Below are positions 10,185 to 19,828 of a DNA stretch of 64,000 nt, piece by piece; positions within the stretch are counted from its first letter, which is position 1; every line of letters starts with the position of its first letter. The notes below the pieces were generated by a model. That model was given only the letters and a program-made list of their open reading frames with translations, was not told the origin of the DNA and made no database searches. Origin of the DNA: Leptobrachium leishanense (Eukaryota; Chordata; Amphibia; Anura; Megophryidae); contig CM019066.1 in the NCBI GenBank assembly GCA_009667805.1, positions 328,829,119 through 328,893,118 on the forward strand. The letters run 5' to 3'. The translations under genes and the position numbers were made by a program.

Positions 10185-11275
10185 CTTTTGGGTCCTGGCC
10201 GGCAGTGGCAGGGCTGTGCCGGTTCCCGTTGTTCTTTTTTGTCACCCTTTCGTTCCTTTCCAGCAATGGCAGGGCTGTGCCGGTACCAGTTTTCATTTCT
10301 TGTCTGTCCCTTAAGGTCCTAGCTGCTGGTGGCAGGGTTGTGCCAGTGCCCATTGTCGTTTTATTATTATTATTATTCTTTATTTATAAAGCGCCAGCAT
10401 GTTCTGCAGCGCTGTACAATAAGCACAGTATAGACAGGGTTACAATACATTGAACAACATTTGACAAACAGTACAGGAGGAGATGAGGGCCCTATTCCCG
10501 TAGGAACTCACAATCTGGGAGGGTTGGGGTTGGAAACAGGAGGAGAGGACTGCAAGGTGAGAGTGATTGATGGTTGCGTCAGTGAGTTGGGTGGTCGGCT
10601 TCCCTAAATAGGAACGTTTTAAGGGAGCGTTTGAAGGAAGAGAAATTAGGGGAAAGTCTGACCGTACGAGGGAGAGCGTTCCAGAGAATGGGGGCTGCGC
10701 GTGAGAAGTCCTGCAGTCTATCATGGGAAGAGGTGATGCGGGGAGACGCTAGGCGCAGGTCGCTGTTTGACCTTTCTTGTCTATCCCCTCGGGTCCCGGC
10801 CGGCGGTGGCAGGGTTGTCCTGATGCACGATGACGTTTTTTGTCTGTATTTTTGGGTCCTGGCCGGCAGTGGCATAGCTGTTCTGCTGCCCATTGTTTTG
10901 TGTTGCCCCTTCGGATCTCGGTCAGCAGTGACAGGGCTGTGCCGGTGCGTGGTGTTTTTGTGTCGCCGCATGGGTCTTGGCTGGCGGTGGCAGGGCTGTG
11001 CCGGTTCCTGTTGTCGTTTTTTTTCCTGTCTTCTTGGGTCCCGGTCGGCAGTGAGATGGCCGTGCTAGTGCTCTTTGTCGTTTCTTTTCGGTCCCTTTGG
11101 GTCTCAGCCAGTGGCGGCAGGGCTGTGCCGGTACCTGTTGTCATTTCTCGTCTGTCCCTTTGGCCCCAGCCGGCAGTGGCAGGGCTGTGCCAGAGCCCTT
11201 TGTCATTATTTGTTTGTCCCTTCGAGTCCCAACTGGCGGTGAGATGGCTGTGCCAGTGCCCATTGTTTGTTGCCC
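10185..11275. repeat. Second minisatellite, ~62-bp unit, split by a LINE
   Basis: The unit contains GGTCC(T/C)GGCCGGCAGTGG, CAGGGCTGTGCCGG and TTGTCGTTTCTTGTCTGTCCC. The GGCAGGGCTGTGCCGG motif or its variants recur at about 10208, 10268, 10331, 10807, 10868, 10931, 10989, 11053, 11115, 11178 and 11238. The 10357-10772 gap is an inserted L2 tail. It abuts the 40-bp minisatellite directly. Confidence 0.85.
10357..10772 (-). mobile_element. L2-type LINE 3' end, inverted, inserted in the minisatellite
   Basis: Read in reverse it ends GCTGGCGCTTTATAAATAAAG followed by (AAT)n, the same tail as the L2 copy ending at 48460. The open frame on this strand (10440-10724) corresponds closely to that of the 48.1-kb copy. 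It covers the end of ORF2 plus the 3' UTR. The minisatellite unit reads continuously across it (TTGTCGTTT on one side, TTCTTGTCTATCCC on the other), which marks a clean insertion. Confidence 0.85.
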
Positions 11276-11639
11276 CGTACTTTGTAAGGAAGGATCCAGT
11301 AGGGGCGTTTATTGATTGAAAATAAATATTCCATGATAGAATTTCCCTTAATATTTTGGCAAAATATAATTAAACTAAAAGACTCTTATTTGCTTCATAT
11401 TAAAGTGTATTTTTACAGAAAATTCTTACAAGCTATCCTTGTTAGAGGAGGAGGCCTGTAATAGGTAGGTTAGTGTAAGGCCCTGCCTAGAAAGAGTCTA
11501 CCTTGTCGTGGTGGGTGGCAGGCTTCATATTATTTTTGCCAAAATATTTGTGAGTCCTATGGGAAGAGGGGATCACAGAGTAGGGGGCCATTCTGAGGGT
11601 CAGTAAGGGGCCCCAAAATTTCTGATGGCTGTCCTGATG
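11276..11639. other. No gene recognised
   Basis: Between the minisatellite and the L1/Tx1-like tail. It may include more of the LINE upstream part (a segment with GTAAGGCCCTGCCTAG), but nothing decisive is seen. Confidence 0.3.
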
Positions 11640-11983
11640 ACAACTGTTGCAGATTGTATGCCCCTCGTCATCTAACCTGGAGATGGTTGTTGACCTTTAG
11701 TACAAGAACAGTATGCGTGACCTGGTGGGGAAAACCCCCCCTTTTTTTTTTTTCTCCTCTTTCTATTTTTTCTCTCCTCCTTTTTCTTCTTTCTCCCTTC
11801 TCTTCCCCTTTGTTTGTTGTATTCCCCCTCCCTCTCTATATCCTTGCCTTTGGGCGAGGTTCTCCCTCGGTACAAGCCTACCGCAGACTGTTTGTTAATC
11901 TGATTTACGATAGATATGCTGTTGTACCTAATGCTGTTTAAAATCTTGAAAATAAAGAATTAAAAAAAAAAAAAAAAAAAAAT
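11640..11983 (+). mobile_element. L1/Tx1-type LINE 3' end with poly(A)
   Basis: A pyrimidine-rich segment (11740-11840) is followed by CTTGAAAATAAAGAATT and a run of about 22 A. A 3' UTR of this kind ending in AATAAAGAATT plus poly(A) is typical of L1/Tx1 retroposons in frogs. Only the end is present; no reverse-transcriptase frame is visible. The assignment rests on tail architecture, not protein similarity. Confidence 0.55.
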
Positions 11984-12689
11984 GTTCTACTGCTTACAAA
12001 TTGGTCAAACATCTTTTATTTTGCAGTTTTAGCCTGAAGATTAAATTAGTAAATCTTAATTTCTGTATTTTTTTTTTAAATGTAGGAAATAAAAAGTTTT
12101 TTATTTAATTTAAATTTTATCCAATGAATTCATTCATCGAAAAAATAATCCGACAACTAATCAATTATGCAAATAATCTTTGATTGCATCCCTAGAGTCC
12201 AGGAGAACAGACAATGTGGATACCTTCTCTTATACTATTTTCATTCTCCCATTTGTATGCAGATCAGGTTGCCATTTTTATTGCCCTCCTTTTAGAAGAT
12301 ATTTTTATTACTTGCAATGTTGGATTATTATTGTAATTGTTAAAGTCCTGTGGCTATAGTTATGGCATCCACGCTAACCTTGTTTTCTATTTTTTTTGTG
12401 TGACCACTGAGGCAAGCATGTTGTCCTCAGGGATACAAAGCAGGTGAAGAGGCCCATGTTGGATACTCCTGTCCAGGATCGAAAATGGAAGCTAAAGTCA
12501 CATCTGACTTGTGACAATTTTCTCTTGCTTCCACAGCGGCTTCAATGTTGTGGACATCACACCTTCCTCCCAGACTTCTGCACTGTGATTGTGCTCAGTG
12601 TGCTACCTACCTGCTTAAAACCATAAGCTTATTCTCCTGTCTCAAGTATACCAGACCCTTGGCTTTGTTAACTGGATTTCCCCATACGG
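11984..12689. other. No gene or named repeat recognised
   Basis: AT-rich with several T-runs. The frame at 12444-12626 has no recognisable domain. Nothing can be supported. Confidence 0.35.
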
Positions 12690-13446
12690 TGCAATTTCGT
12701 GCAGAATAGCTGGCAATTCGCCAAATAGCAGAAGAATGGTTTCTCTATTCAGAGAACACCGAACAGCCCCAAAATGTCAGTGAAATGACCTGATGTTCGG
12801 AGGTTTCATTCGGCAGGTCCAATCAGGAGAATCCCATAGGTTTCAATGTAAAAAATATTCCTGCTTTTATTGAATATTTATTAAACCATTTATTCTTTTA
12901 ATCTGCAGAAAAAAGTCTCTTTATTCTTTTAGGCATTTTTCTAGATTTTTTTCCTGTAACACACCTTTTTATTATTATTCATAGGATCTTATATGTAATT
13001 TTAAGACATTTTTGTGCAGTAGTTTCTTTGTAAACAGCTTTTAAAAGATGCAGTGCTGGTGTTTTTTTTTTTACCCCGTGCGTCGGCTTCTCTGCTTTTT
13101 CCAACGGCTGTTTGGCGCTGTGTTCGGCTAATCGACAGCTTTTTTCGGATGCATTCGGCAGCTTTGCGGCAGATCATCAGGTGCATTTGGCGGATTTGCG
13201 GCGGTTTATCATATCATGTACGATGTTTTCCGGTATTTTTGCGGCGGCTTATCGGATCTGATGTTTTCGGCGGTTTTGCGACAGTGTTTACTTTAGATTC
13301 GTTAGTTGTTTGGATTTTCCCTGCACTTCGGGGACCCTGTGGTGAATGCTGAATTCACCGCAGGGCCGGGCAATTTCATACCCTGAAGTGCGGGGAACGA
13401 AAAAAGCACCGAAAGTCCAGTGGAATTTCAGTGCTCTGAATAACCT
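12690..13446 (+). mobile_element. CAGGGTTATTC-family element, left-truncated copy
   Basis: It shares the family core: CATACGGTGCAATTTCG, GAACACCGAACAG, CCCATAGGTTTCAATGTAAAA, CTCTTTATTCTTTTAGG, CTGTAACACACC, and the CGG-rich end. It finishes CAGTGCTCTGAATAACC. The left inverted terminus is missing. Confidence 0.65.
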
Positions 13447-13621
13447 CTTAAGTACTTCACCCATGGGTGTAGTAATTTGGGATGGGAGACAGATCCCCCT
13501 CATTTATCCTCAGATATGTGCACAGTGTGTGCCTGGGATCAAGGATTTGTTCTATGGAGAATATGCTTTAGTTTTCCACCCTAAAGTTACTGATATCTCC
13601 AATTTATACATCATGAACGGG

Positions 13622-15497
13622 CAGGGCCGGCGCTGCCGCTAGGTGGCCGCCTAGAGCGCAGTCCCGCCTAGGGCACAGCCGGCCCCTACCACCTGAATGC
13701 TCCTATCTCTTTTATTTACTTGAGCGCAGCCGCAGACTGCCAAATGTGTCACTTACACCTAACCTGGCAGTGGCACGCTGCTTCCCCTCTGCCGGTACCG
13801 CGCCCAATGCCTGCAAGTTGTCGGCCCCCAATGATTAGATCGCGTGACAGCCACGTGACGTCATCAGCGGGGGTCAACGGCATGTGTTCTGGCTCCAGCC
13901 TGCCTCCGGACATCTCTGCCAGCCAGCTTGCGACCTGATGTCTTCCTCATGGCTCCTGCAACCCATGAGGTATGCGGGGGGGGGGAGAAAGTGATACTGG
14001 GGGGAGGAATTAATAGCTATTAAGGGGAGAAATTAATTGATATTGGGCCTGGGGCAAATATACCCATGTGAGAGCTGGGGCAAATACCCATGTGAGAGCT
14101 GGGGGCAAATACCCATGTGAGAGCTGGGGCAATATATCCATGTGCGAGCTGGGGGCAAATATACCCATGTGAGAGCTGGGGCAAATACCCATATGAGAGC
14201 TGGGGCAATATATCCATGTGAGAGCTGGGGGCAAATATACCCATGTGAGAGCTGGGGGCAATATTTCCATGTGAGAGCTGGGGCAAATACCCATGTGAGA
14301 GCTGGGGGCAAATACCCATGTGAGAGCTGGGGGCAAATACCCATGTGAGAGCTGGGGCAATATGTCCATGTGCGAGCTGGGGGCAAATATACCCATGTGA
14401 GAGCTGGGGCAAATACCCATATGAGAGCTGGGGCAATATATCCATGTGAGAGCTGGGGGCAAATATACCCATGTGAGAGCTGGGGCAATATATCCATGTG
14501 AGAGCTGGGGACAAATATACCATGTGAGCTGGGGGCAAAGATACCCATGTGTGAGAGCTGGGGCAATATATCCATGTGAGAGCTGGGGCAAATACCCATG
14601 TGAGAGCTGGGGGCAAATACCCATGTGAGAGCTGGGGCAATATATCCATGTGCGAGCTGGGGGCAAATATACCCATGTGAGAGCTGGGGCAAATACCCAT
14701 ATGAGAGCTGGGGCAATATATCCATGTGAGAGCTGGGGGCAAATATACCCATGTGAGAGCTGGGGGCAATATATCCATGTGAGAGCTGGGGCAAATACCC
14801 ATGTGAGAGCTGGGGGCAAATACCCATGTGAGAGCTGGGGACAAATACCCATGTGAGAGCTGGGGCAATATATCCATGTGCGAGCTGGGGGCAAATATAC
14901 CCATGTGAGAGCTGGGGCAAATACCCATATGAGAGCTGGGGCAATATATCCATGTGAGAGCTGGGGGCAAATATACCCATGTGAGAGCTGGGGCAATATA
15001 TCCATGTGAGAGCTGGGGACAAATATACCATGTGAGCTGGGGGCAAAGATACCCATGTGTGAGAGTTGGGGCAATATATCCATGTGTGAGCTGGGGGCAA
15101 ATATACCCATGTGAGCGGGGGGCAAATATACTCATGTGAGAGCTGGGTCAATATTTCCATGTGAGAGCTGGGGACAAATATACCCAGGTGAGCTGGGGGC
15201 AAATATACCCATGTGTGAGCTGGGGCAAATATATATACCCATGTGAGCTGGGGGCAATATATACCTATGTGAGCTGGTGGCAATATATCCATGTGTGAGC
15301 TGGGGCAATATATCCATGTGAGCTGGGGGCAAATATATCCATGTGAGCTGGGGGCAATATATTATATCCATGTGAGTTGGGGCAATATATCCATCTGAAC
15401 TGGGTGCAATATATCATGTTGTGTCGCTTTCTTTTTTTGTGGGGGGTGCAAGTAGCTGGTCTTGCCTAGGGCGCAAAATAGTCTAGCACCGGCCCTG
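13622..15497. mobile_element. Non-autonomous hAT element (CAGGGCCGG ends) filled by a minisatellite
   Basis: Ends are CAGGGCCGGCGCT and AGCACCGGCCCTG, with 8-bp flanks TGAACGGG (13614-13621) and TGAATGGG (15498-15505), 7 of 8 identical. The subterminal pair GCCTAGGGC (about 13668) and GCCTAGGGCGC (about 15463) adds to the terminal similarity. CAGGG starts with 8-bp duplications fit the hAT superfamily. Of 1876 bp, about 1370 are minisatellite. No transposase remains. Confidence 0.8.
14040..15410. repeat. Minisatellite, 27-30-bp unit, with a 508-bp higher-order repeat
   Basis: The unit is of the form ATATATCCATGTGAGAGCTGG or AAATACCCATGTGAGAGCTGG, with GGGGCAA between. The variant TGTGCGAGCT recurs at 14141, 14369, 14649 and 14877, giving offsets of 228, 280 and 228, so a block of 508 bp is duplicated (14141 to 14649; 14369 to 14877). 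Minus-strand frames of about 370-420 residues exist in all three phases because the unit lacks stops on that strand; they are not genes. Confidence 0.9.
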
Positions 15498-15505
15498 TGA
15501 ATGGG

Positions 15506-16885
15506 TAATGGCAGTAACTAAAACTGAGCTTGCTAGTTTGAGGCAGTATAACCATATTATGCCATTACACTGCCTTACGGTCAGAAGGCCGGCCCGCAGA
15601 TTGTTTGTGGTTCCTAAAACCAATGATGACCTCACTGCTGCAGAATACATATTATATTCTGGAACATAGACCTCATGAAAAATGGGACGGGTTCATGCAA
15701 CATACAGCTTTGGCAAAAGTCAAATATGGGATCTCTTAGTGTGTAAAAGTCGTAGAGATTAATCCAGAACATTTTAATTAACCAAAGCTACCAGGTCTTT
15801 CTAGGAAGATGGGAGTATGTGAATGTAGGTGTGTATGTGTGTGGAATGCCCATATGCACATGAATGCAAAGTTAATTTGTTGTGTTTTTATATGTTTGAC
15901 TGCACTGTTGGGTTCGTTTAGTGTTTGTATGTATGCAGTTGTGAATTTCTGCATGTTGTCAGCGGGTGCTAAAGATGATTGGGTGAACTGTGAGTGAATT
16001 CATAGGTGTAGCTGTGTATTGCAAAATGGAATATTTTTTTTTTTTTCTCCACCAAAATTCACCTAGAGGTGTTCTCATGAATGTCCCCAGGTCATGAAGT
16101 GGCAATAGACTAAGTCCAGTAGAGTGACGACAGGAACCAACATGATTGAATGGTAAATTGCCATCATTTACAGAACTCTTATCAGGCACAACATACATAG
16201 AGCAATTCTTTTTAGGGACAGCAAATTCCATCTTTGCCTGTTTGTCCCAAAATCCTTGCTTTGGCCCTGAACACAGACCAGTGCCTTTAAGCAGGGGGGG
16301 GGGGAGGGCTGGATGTGCAATCATTGTACGGGAAGGGATATGGAAGAACATTTGCTATCAGTTCTGCTAGCACGATATGGGTGACATGTAATACCATCTT
16401 ATGATACACTTTAAACAGAAAACATTTTAGCAAAGTTGTCCATTTGTCTGTGTTTGTTACAGCTTTGAGAAGCACTAGGTGGTGCTATATTTCTATGTTT
16501 TGGAATTTGAAAATCCCCAAAACACTTGAATATGCTTTGTAACATTAATAACAACAACAATAATAAAAATAAAAATCTGTAGACATTTTCTGTGAGGCTT
16601 TACAGTTCATTAGTATGGGTGTAAAGCGGCAACAATAAGCAACAACTACAGGATTTTCTGTACCTCAAACTGCATATTACCTTTATTATCCTTTTAATAT
16701 TCACTTTGCATAGTGACCTTTTAATGGAACTTGGTTTTAAACTTTGACAATTATGTAGTTATGATATGGAAAATGTAGGTGGATAAGCTAGTTTAGATTT
16801 TGGAGTTGAAGCACACTGACACGGCATGTCTTATGTTTGTAATGAATTCTCTGTTTAATAACATTAAGGTAAGTAGTTTGCATAG
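15506..16885. other. No gene or repeat recognised
   Basis: Mostly unique-looking AT-rich sequence with a T-run at 16028 and a G-run at 16291. Open frames are under 135 codons and show no domain. It may be intronic relative to the CARS1-like exon fragment downstream, but no exon is seen here. Confidence 0.4.
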
Positions 16886-17053
16886 GTTGCAAAGATAAAG
16901 ATCAGCCCGAGTGAGATGTTCAAAGCAGAGATGGACAAATACTCCAAATATGACGAAATGGGCCTTCCCACGCATGACACGGAGGGCAAGGAGCTGAGCA
17001 AGGGTCAAATTAAGAAACTCAGGAAACTTTATGAAACCCAAGAAAAGCTGCAC
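16886..17053 (+). pseudogene. CARS1: CARS1 (cysteinyl-tRNA synthetase) C-terminal exon fragment, truncated by a LINE
   Basis: 56 codons read openly and include [15 protein letters not shown] and [13 protein letters not shown], a pattern I recognise as the charged C-terminal tail of vertebrate cytosolic cysteinyl-tRNA synthetase, the enzyme that charges tRNA-Cys. The segment begins right after TTTGCATAG, a plausible 3' splice site whose TAG is also an in-frame stop, so the open frame starts exactly at a possible exon border. It ends where a LINE tail starts (17054); the family's final dozen or so residues are absent and no GT donor follows KLH. The frame continues about 31 codons into the LINE, to a stop at 17147-17149. 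No other CARS1 exon was found nearby. It could be a last exon of a live gene with an altered end, or an isolated pseudo-exon; I favour the latter. The match is from memory of the family, not a search. Confidence 0.7.
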
Positions 17054-17460
17054 AATTTATTTATTTATTTATTTATAAAGGATTTTACCAGGAAGGATAC
17101 ATTGAGATTTCTCTCGTTTTCAAGTATGTCCTGGGTTCAAGAACATTGAAGTGTTACAGTTACAGAAATACAAAGTAATACAATGCAAGATATTAAAAAA
17201 CAACACAAATATACAGATTAACAGAAAAATATGTAGGAAATATAGTCGCTAGGTTACATGTTTACAGGTGCATTCTGTATTGAGGTATGTTAGTAAGGAG
17301 CTTTTGAGTGACTTAAGACTGGGGGAAGATTTGATGGTGTCTGGGAGGTTATTCCATAATTGTGGTGCTCTGTAGGAAAATGAGGACCGAGCCACTGTCT
17401 TCCTGCAGATGGTTCAGAACAGGAGCGAGAACTGGGGAGCCGGAAGAATCAATGTGGGGC
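17054..17460 (-). mobile_element. LINE 3' fragment (L2/CR1-type) with TTTA tail
   Basis: The plus strand opens with (TTTA)n, then TAAAGGATTTTACCAGGAAGG. Further in, AGTGACTTAAGACTGGGGGAAG and GGGAGGTTATTCCATAATTGTGG resemble the reverse of a LINE ORF2 end (the step encoding a W/Y-N-x-LP type motif). It is inverted and lies directly against the CARS1-like exon. Subfamily is not resolved. Confidence 0.55.
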
Positions 17461-18066
17461 TTTGCTTTGTTTTTGGTTTAATTTTGGTTATAGCAAGATA
17501 TACCTAGAGACTAGGGATGAGCCGAAGACCCCCGAGTTCGGTTCGCATTCGAACTCGAACTTTTCAAATGTTCGAATTCGAACACGAACTCAATACAAGT
17601 CAATGGGACTCAAAGTTCGACTTTTAGAGTGCCCTCCAAGAGGGCATATAAGCTAGACATTTGCCATAAAAGGTGTATGGGGGTCCGGGTAGTGCCCTGG
17701 GGGACAGGAAACAAGGACAAAAAGTTTAAAAAAAAAACGTTTTTAAAGGGACAGTGAGTTTTCCATGAAAAAAGGGTTAAAAATAAAAATGAAAAATTCC
17801 TTGAAATATCGTGCCTAGGAGGTCCCCATAACCTGCCCGTGAAGTGGCGGATTTCTAGGATGTATAGAAACATTTAAAAACAAAAGAATGACGTTTCAAA
17901 TGACTGTAAATGCTTTTCCTTTAATCTATTCATAAACAACTGCTTGGGGCGGTAGCCAGTATGAAAAGACATTTTAGGACGTGCAGAAAAAGTTTAGTGA
18001 TTTGTTGGCTAAATTATGGTGAAACTTATGCAGGTTTTGGATGAAAGTAACAATAGGTGCTTTAAA

Positions 18067-19770
18067 ATTGGGCCTTTAGCATGGGCAACAGTGCCGTCAC
18101 ACCGTAACCCCTCTCTGGTATTGTGGAAGAGTGCAGGGGTGGACCATGCGGTCCTATATTAAAAAGATATGAATCTGGTAAAGGGGTCAGTGCAGCCAAA
18201 TATTGTGCCTTGGGTGCCAGGCCAGCAAGTGCCATCATACAGTAACCCCTCTGTGGTATTGTGGAAGAGTGCAGGGGTGGACCATGCGGTCCTATATTAA
18301 CCCCTTAAGGACCGCTGACGTACCCTGTACGTCCTGTCCACGGGTCTCCCTTAGACCCGCGGACGTACAGGGTACGTCAGCGGCGCCTAATCCCCCTCCC
18401 GCCCGATACTCACCTCCCTCGCTGGATCCCTCGGCGATCTGGCAGGGAGGAACCCTGCCCATGTGATTTACATGGGCAGGCGAGGCTGATGACGTCGCCA
18501 CGCTGCGTGGTGACATCATCAGCAGGCGTCCCCATGCAAATCAATGGAGGGGAGGGGGTCTCCTTCAGAGCCCTCTATCTCCCCAACCATTGAAGCTAGG
18601 GAGATGCTTTTTGCACAGCTGAAAAGGGGAGAGTCTTTAAGAGGCATTAACCATTTTGCCGCCGAATCACGTTACGACGCTAATTGGCACCAAAACGGGA
18701 TTCGAACCTGGAGGGGGGCTGACCTCTTGGATGTCAGCCAAGCCTCCAGGTCCCCCCCACCCACTGACAACCTCACCATATGTGTGAGGATGTCAGTGGG
18801 CCAGTTAACCATCTAGCTGCCATGTAGAGATAAGGGGATCCTAAGGATCCCTTTATCTCCCGATCCATGGCAGCTAGATGGTCATATTTGACATCATTTG
18901 AAAGGCCTGATCATGTAACATGTGTACCAAACAGGTTTGGTTTTTAATTTTTTTTAAAAAAATAAATAAATAAAAAAAATAATAATAAAAAAATTAAATA
19001 AAATAAAAAAATGATTTTTTTTTAAAAGTTTTTTTTGTCTGGGGGGGTTAATTAAATAGGACCTAGGCTGTCATCTCAAAATAATTAGCACAAAATGGTC
19101 AGAATGAGCGCAGCGCACATAGGTGAACTGGCTCAGCAGTGAAAGGGTTAAAAGGCAAAAACATGTAAAAATTGGGTATTTCTATTCTCGGGATAAAATT
19201 TTGAAACTATTTAGCCGGTGTCTTTATTGGTGGTTGTAGATTTTGGGGATTAAATTACGAAAAAGTGTGTTTTTACCATTTATTCATCATATTTCATATT
19301 GTTTTTATAGTAAATTATTGGATATGATGGAAATAATGGTATTTCTAGAAAGTCCATTTAATGGCGGAAAAAAGGGTGTATAATATGTGTGGGTTGAATA
19401 AACGAGTAAGAGGAAAATTTGACCTAAACACTAACAGTGCAGAAACGTAAAAACAGCAGCGGTCACTAAAGGACGGATTTGAGTAAAACCGCCCGGTCAC
19501 TAAGGGGTTAAAAAGATATGAATCCAGATAAAGGTGGTGGTAAAGGCGTCAGTGCAGCCAAATATCGTGCCTTTGGTGCCAGGCCAGCAAGTGCCATCAT
19601 ACAGTAACCCCTCTGTGGTATTGTGGAAGAGTGCAGGGGTGGACCATGCGGTCCTATATTAAAAAGATATGAATCTGGTAATGGCGTCAGTGCACCCAAA
19701 TATTTTGCCTTTGGTGGCAGCAAGTGCCTTCACACCATAACCCCTTTGTGGTATTGTGTAGGAGTTCAGT
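18067..19770. repeat. ~136-bp tandem repeat (about four units) within the hAT element
   Basis: Units share GTAACCCCTCT, GGTATTGTGGAAGAGTGCAGG, GGACCATGCGGTCCTATATT and AAAAAGATATGAATC. Copies lie at about 18067-18203, 18204-18296 continued at 19512-19560, 19561-19696 and 19697-19770. The second unit is split by the TTAA element at 18301-19507. Confidence 0.8.
18301..19507 (+). mobile_element. TTAA-flanked (piggyBac-type) element inserted in the hAT repeat
   Basis: The body runs from CCCCTTAAGGACCGC to CACTAAGGGG, flanked by TTAA at 18297-18300 and 19508-19511. The neighbouring repeat units read GGTCCTATATTAAAAAGATATG without the insert, so the pre-insertion site is known and TTAA was duplicated exactly. 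Inside are palindromes: CCGCTGACGTACCCTGTACG with its complement (18311-18387), CCTGCCCATGT with ACATGGGCAGG (about 18454-18481), GATGACGTC...GACATCATC, and AACCATCTAGCTGCCATG with CATGGCAGCTAGATGGT (about 18808-18881). The right third matches the element ending at 31679. No transposase is present. Confidence 0.88.
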
Positions 19771-19828
19771 GGTGGAGGTTTTGTGAATGCAGAAGAAATC
19801 CCCGATCTATTCCGTTATGTCAGCATCA

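Noticed and set aside
8614..10453. Many overlapping Phe/Leu-rich frames on the plus strand
   Set aside because: Translation of the 40-bp T-rich minisatellite; frames overlap in several phases.
14010..15292. Minus-strand frames of 371-419 codons with repeated HGY/APALTW text
   Set aside because: They are open in all three phases across a stop-free minisatellite unit; the text is the repeat translated, not a protein.
13622..15497. CRISPR-like array because of regular repeats
   Set aside because: Repeats are directly adjacent without unique spacers, in eukaryotic DNA inside a hAT element.
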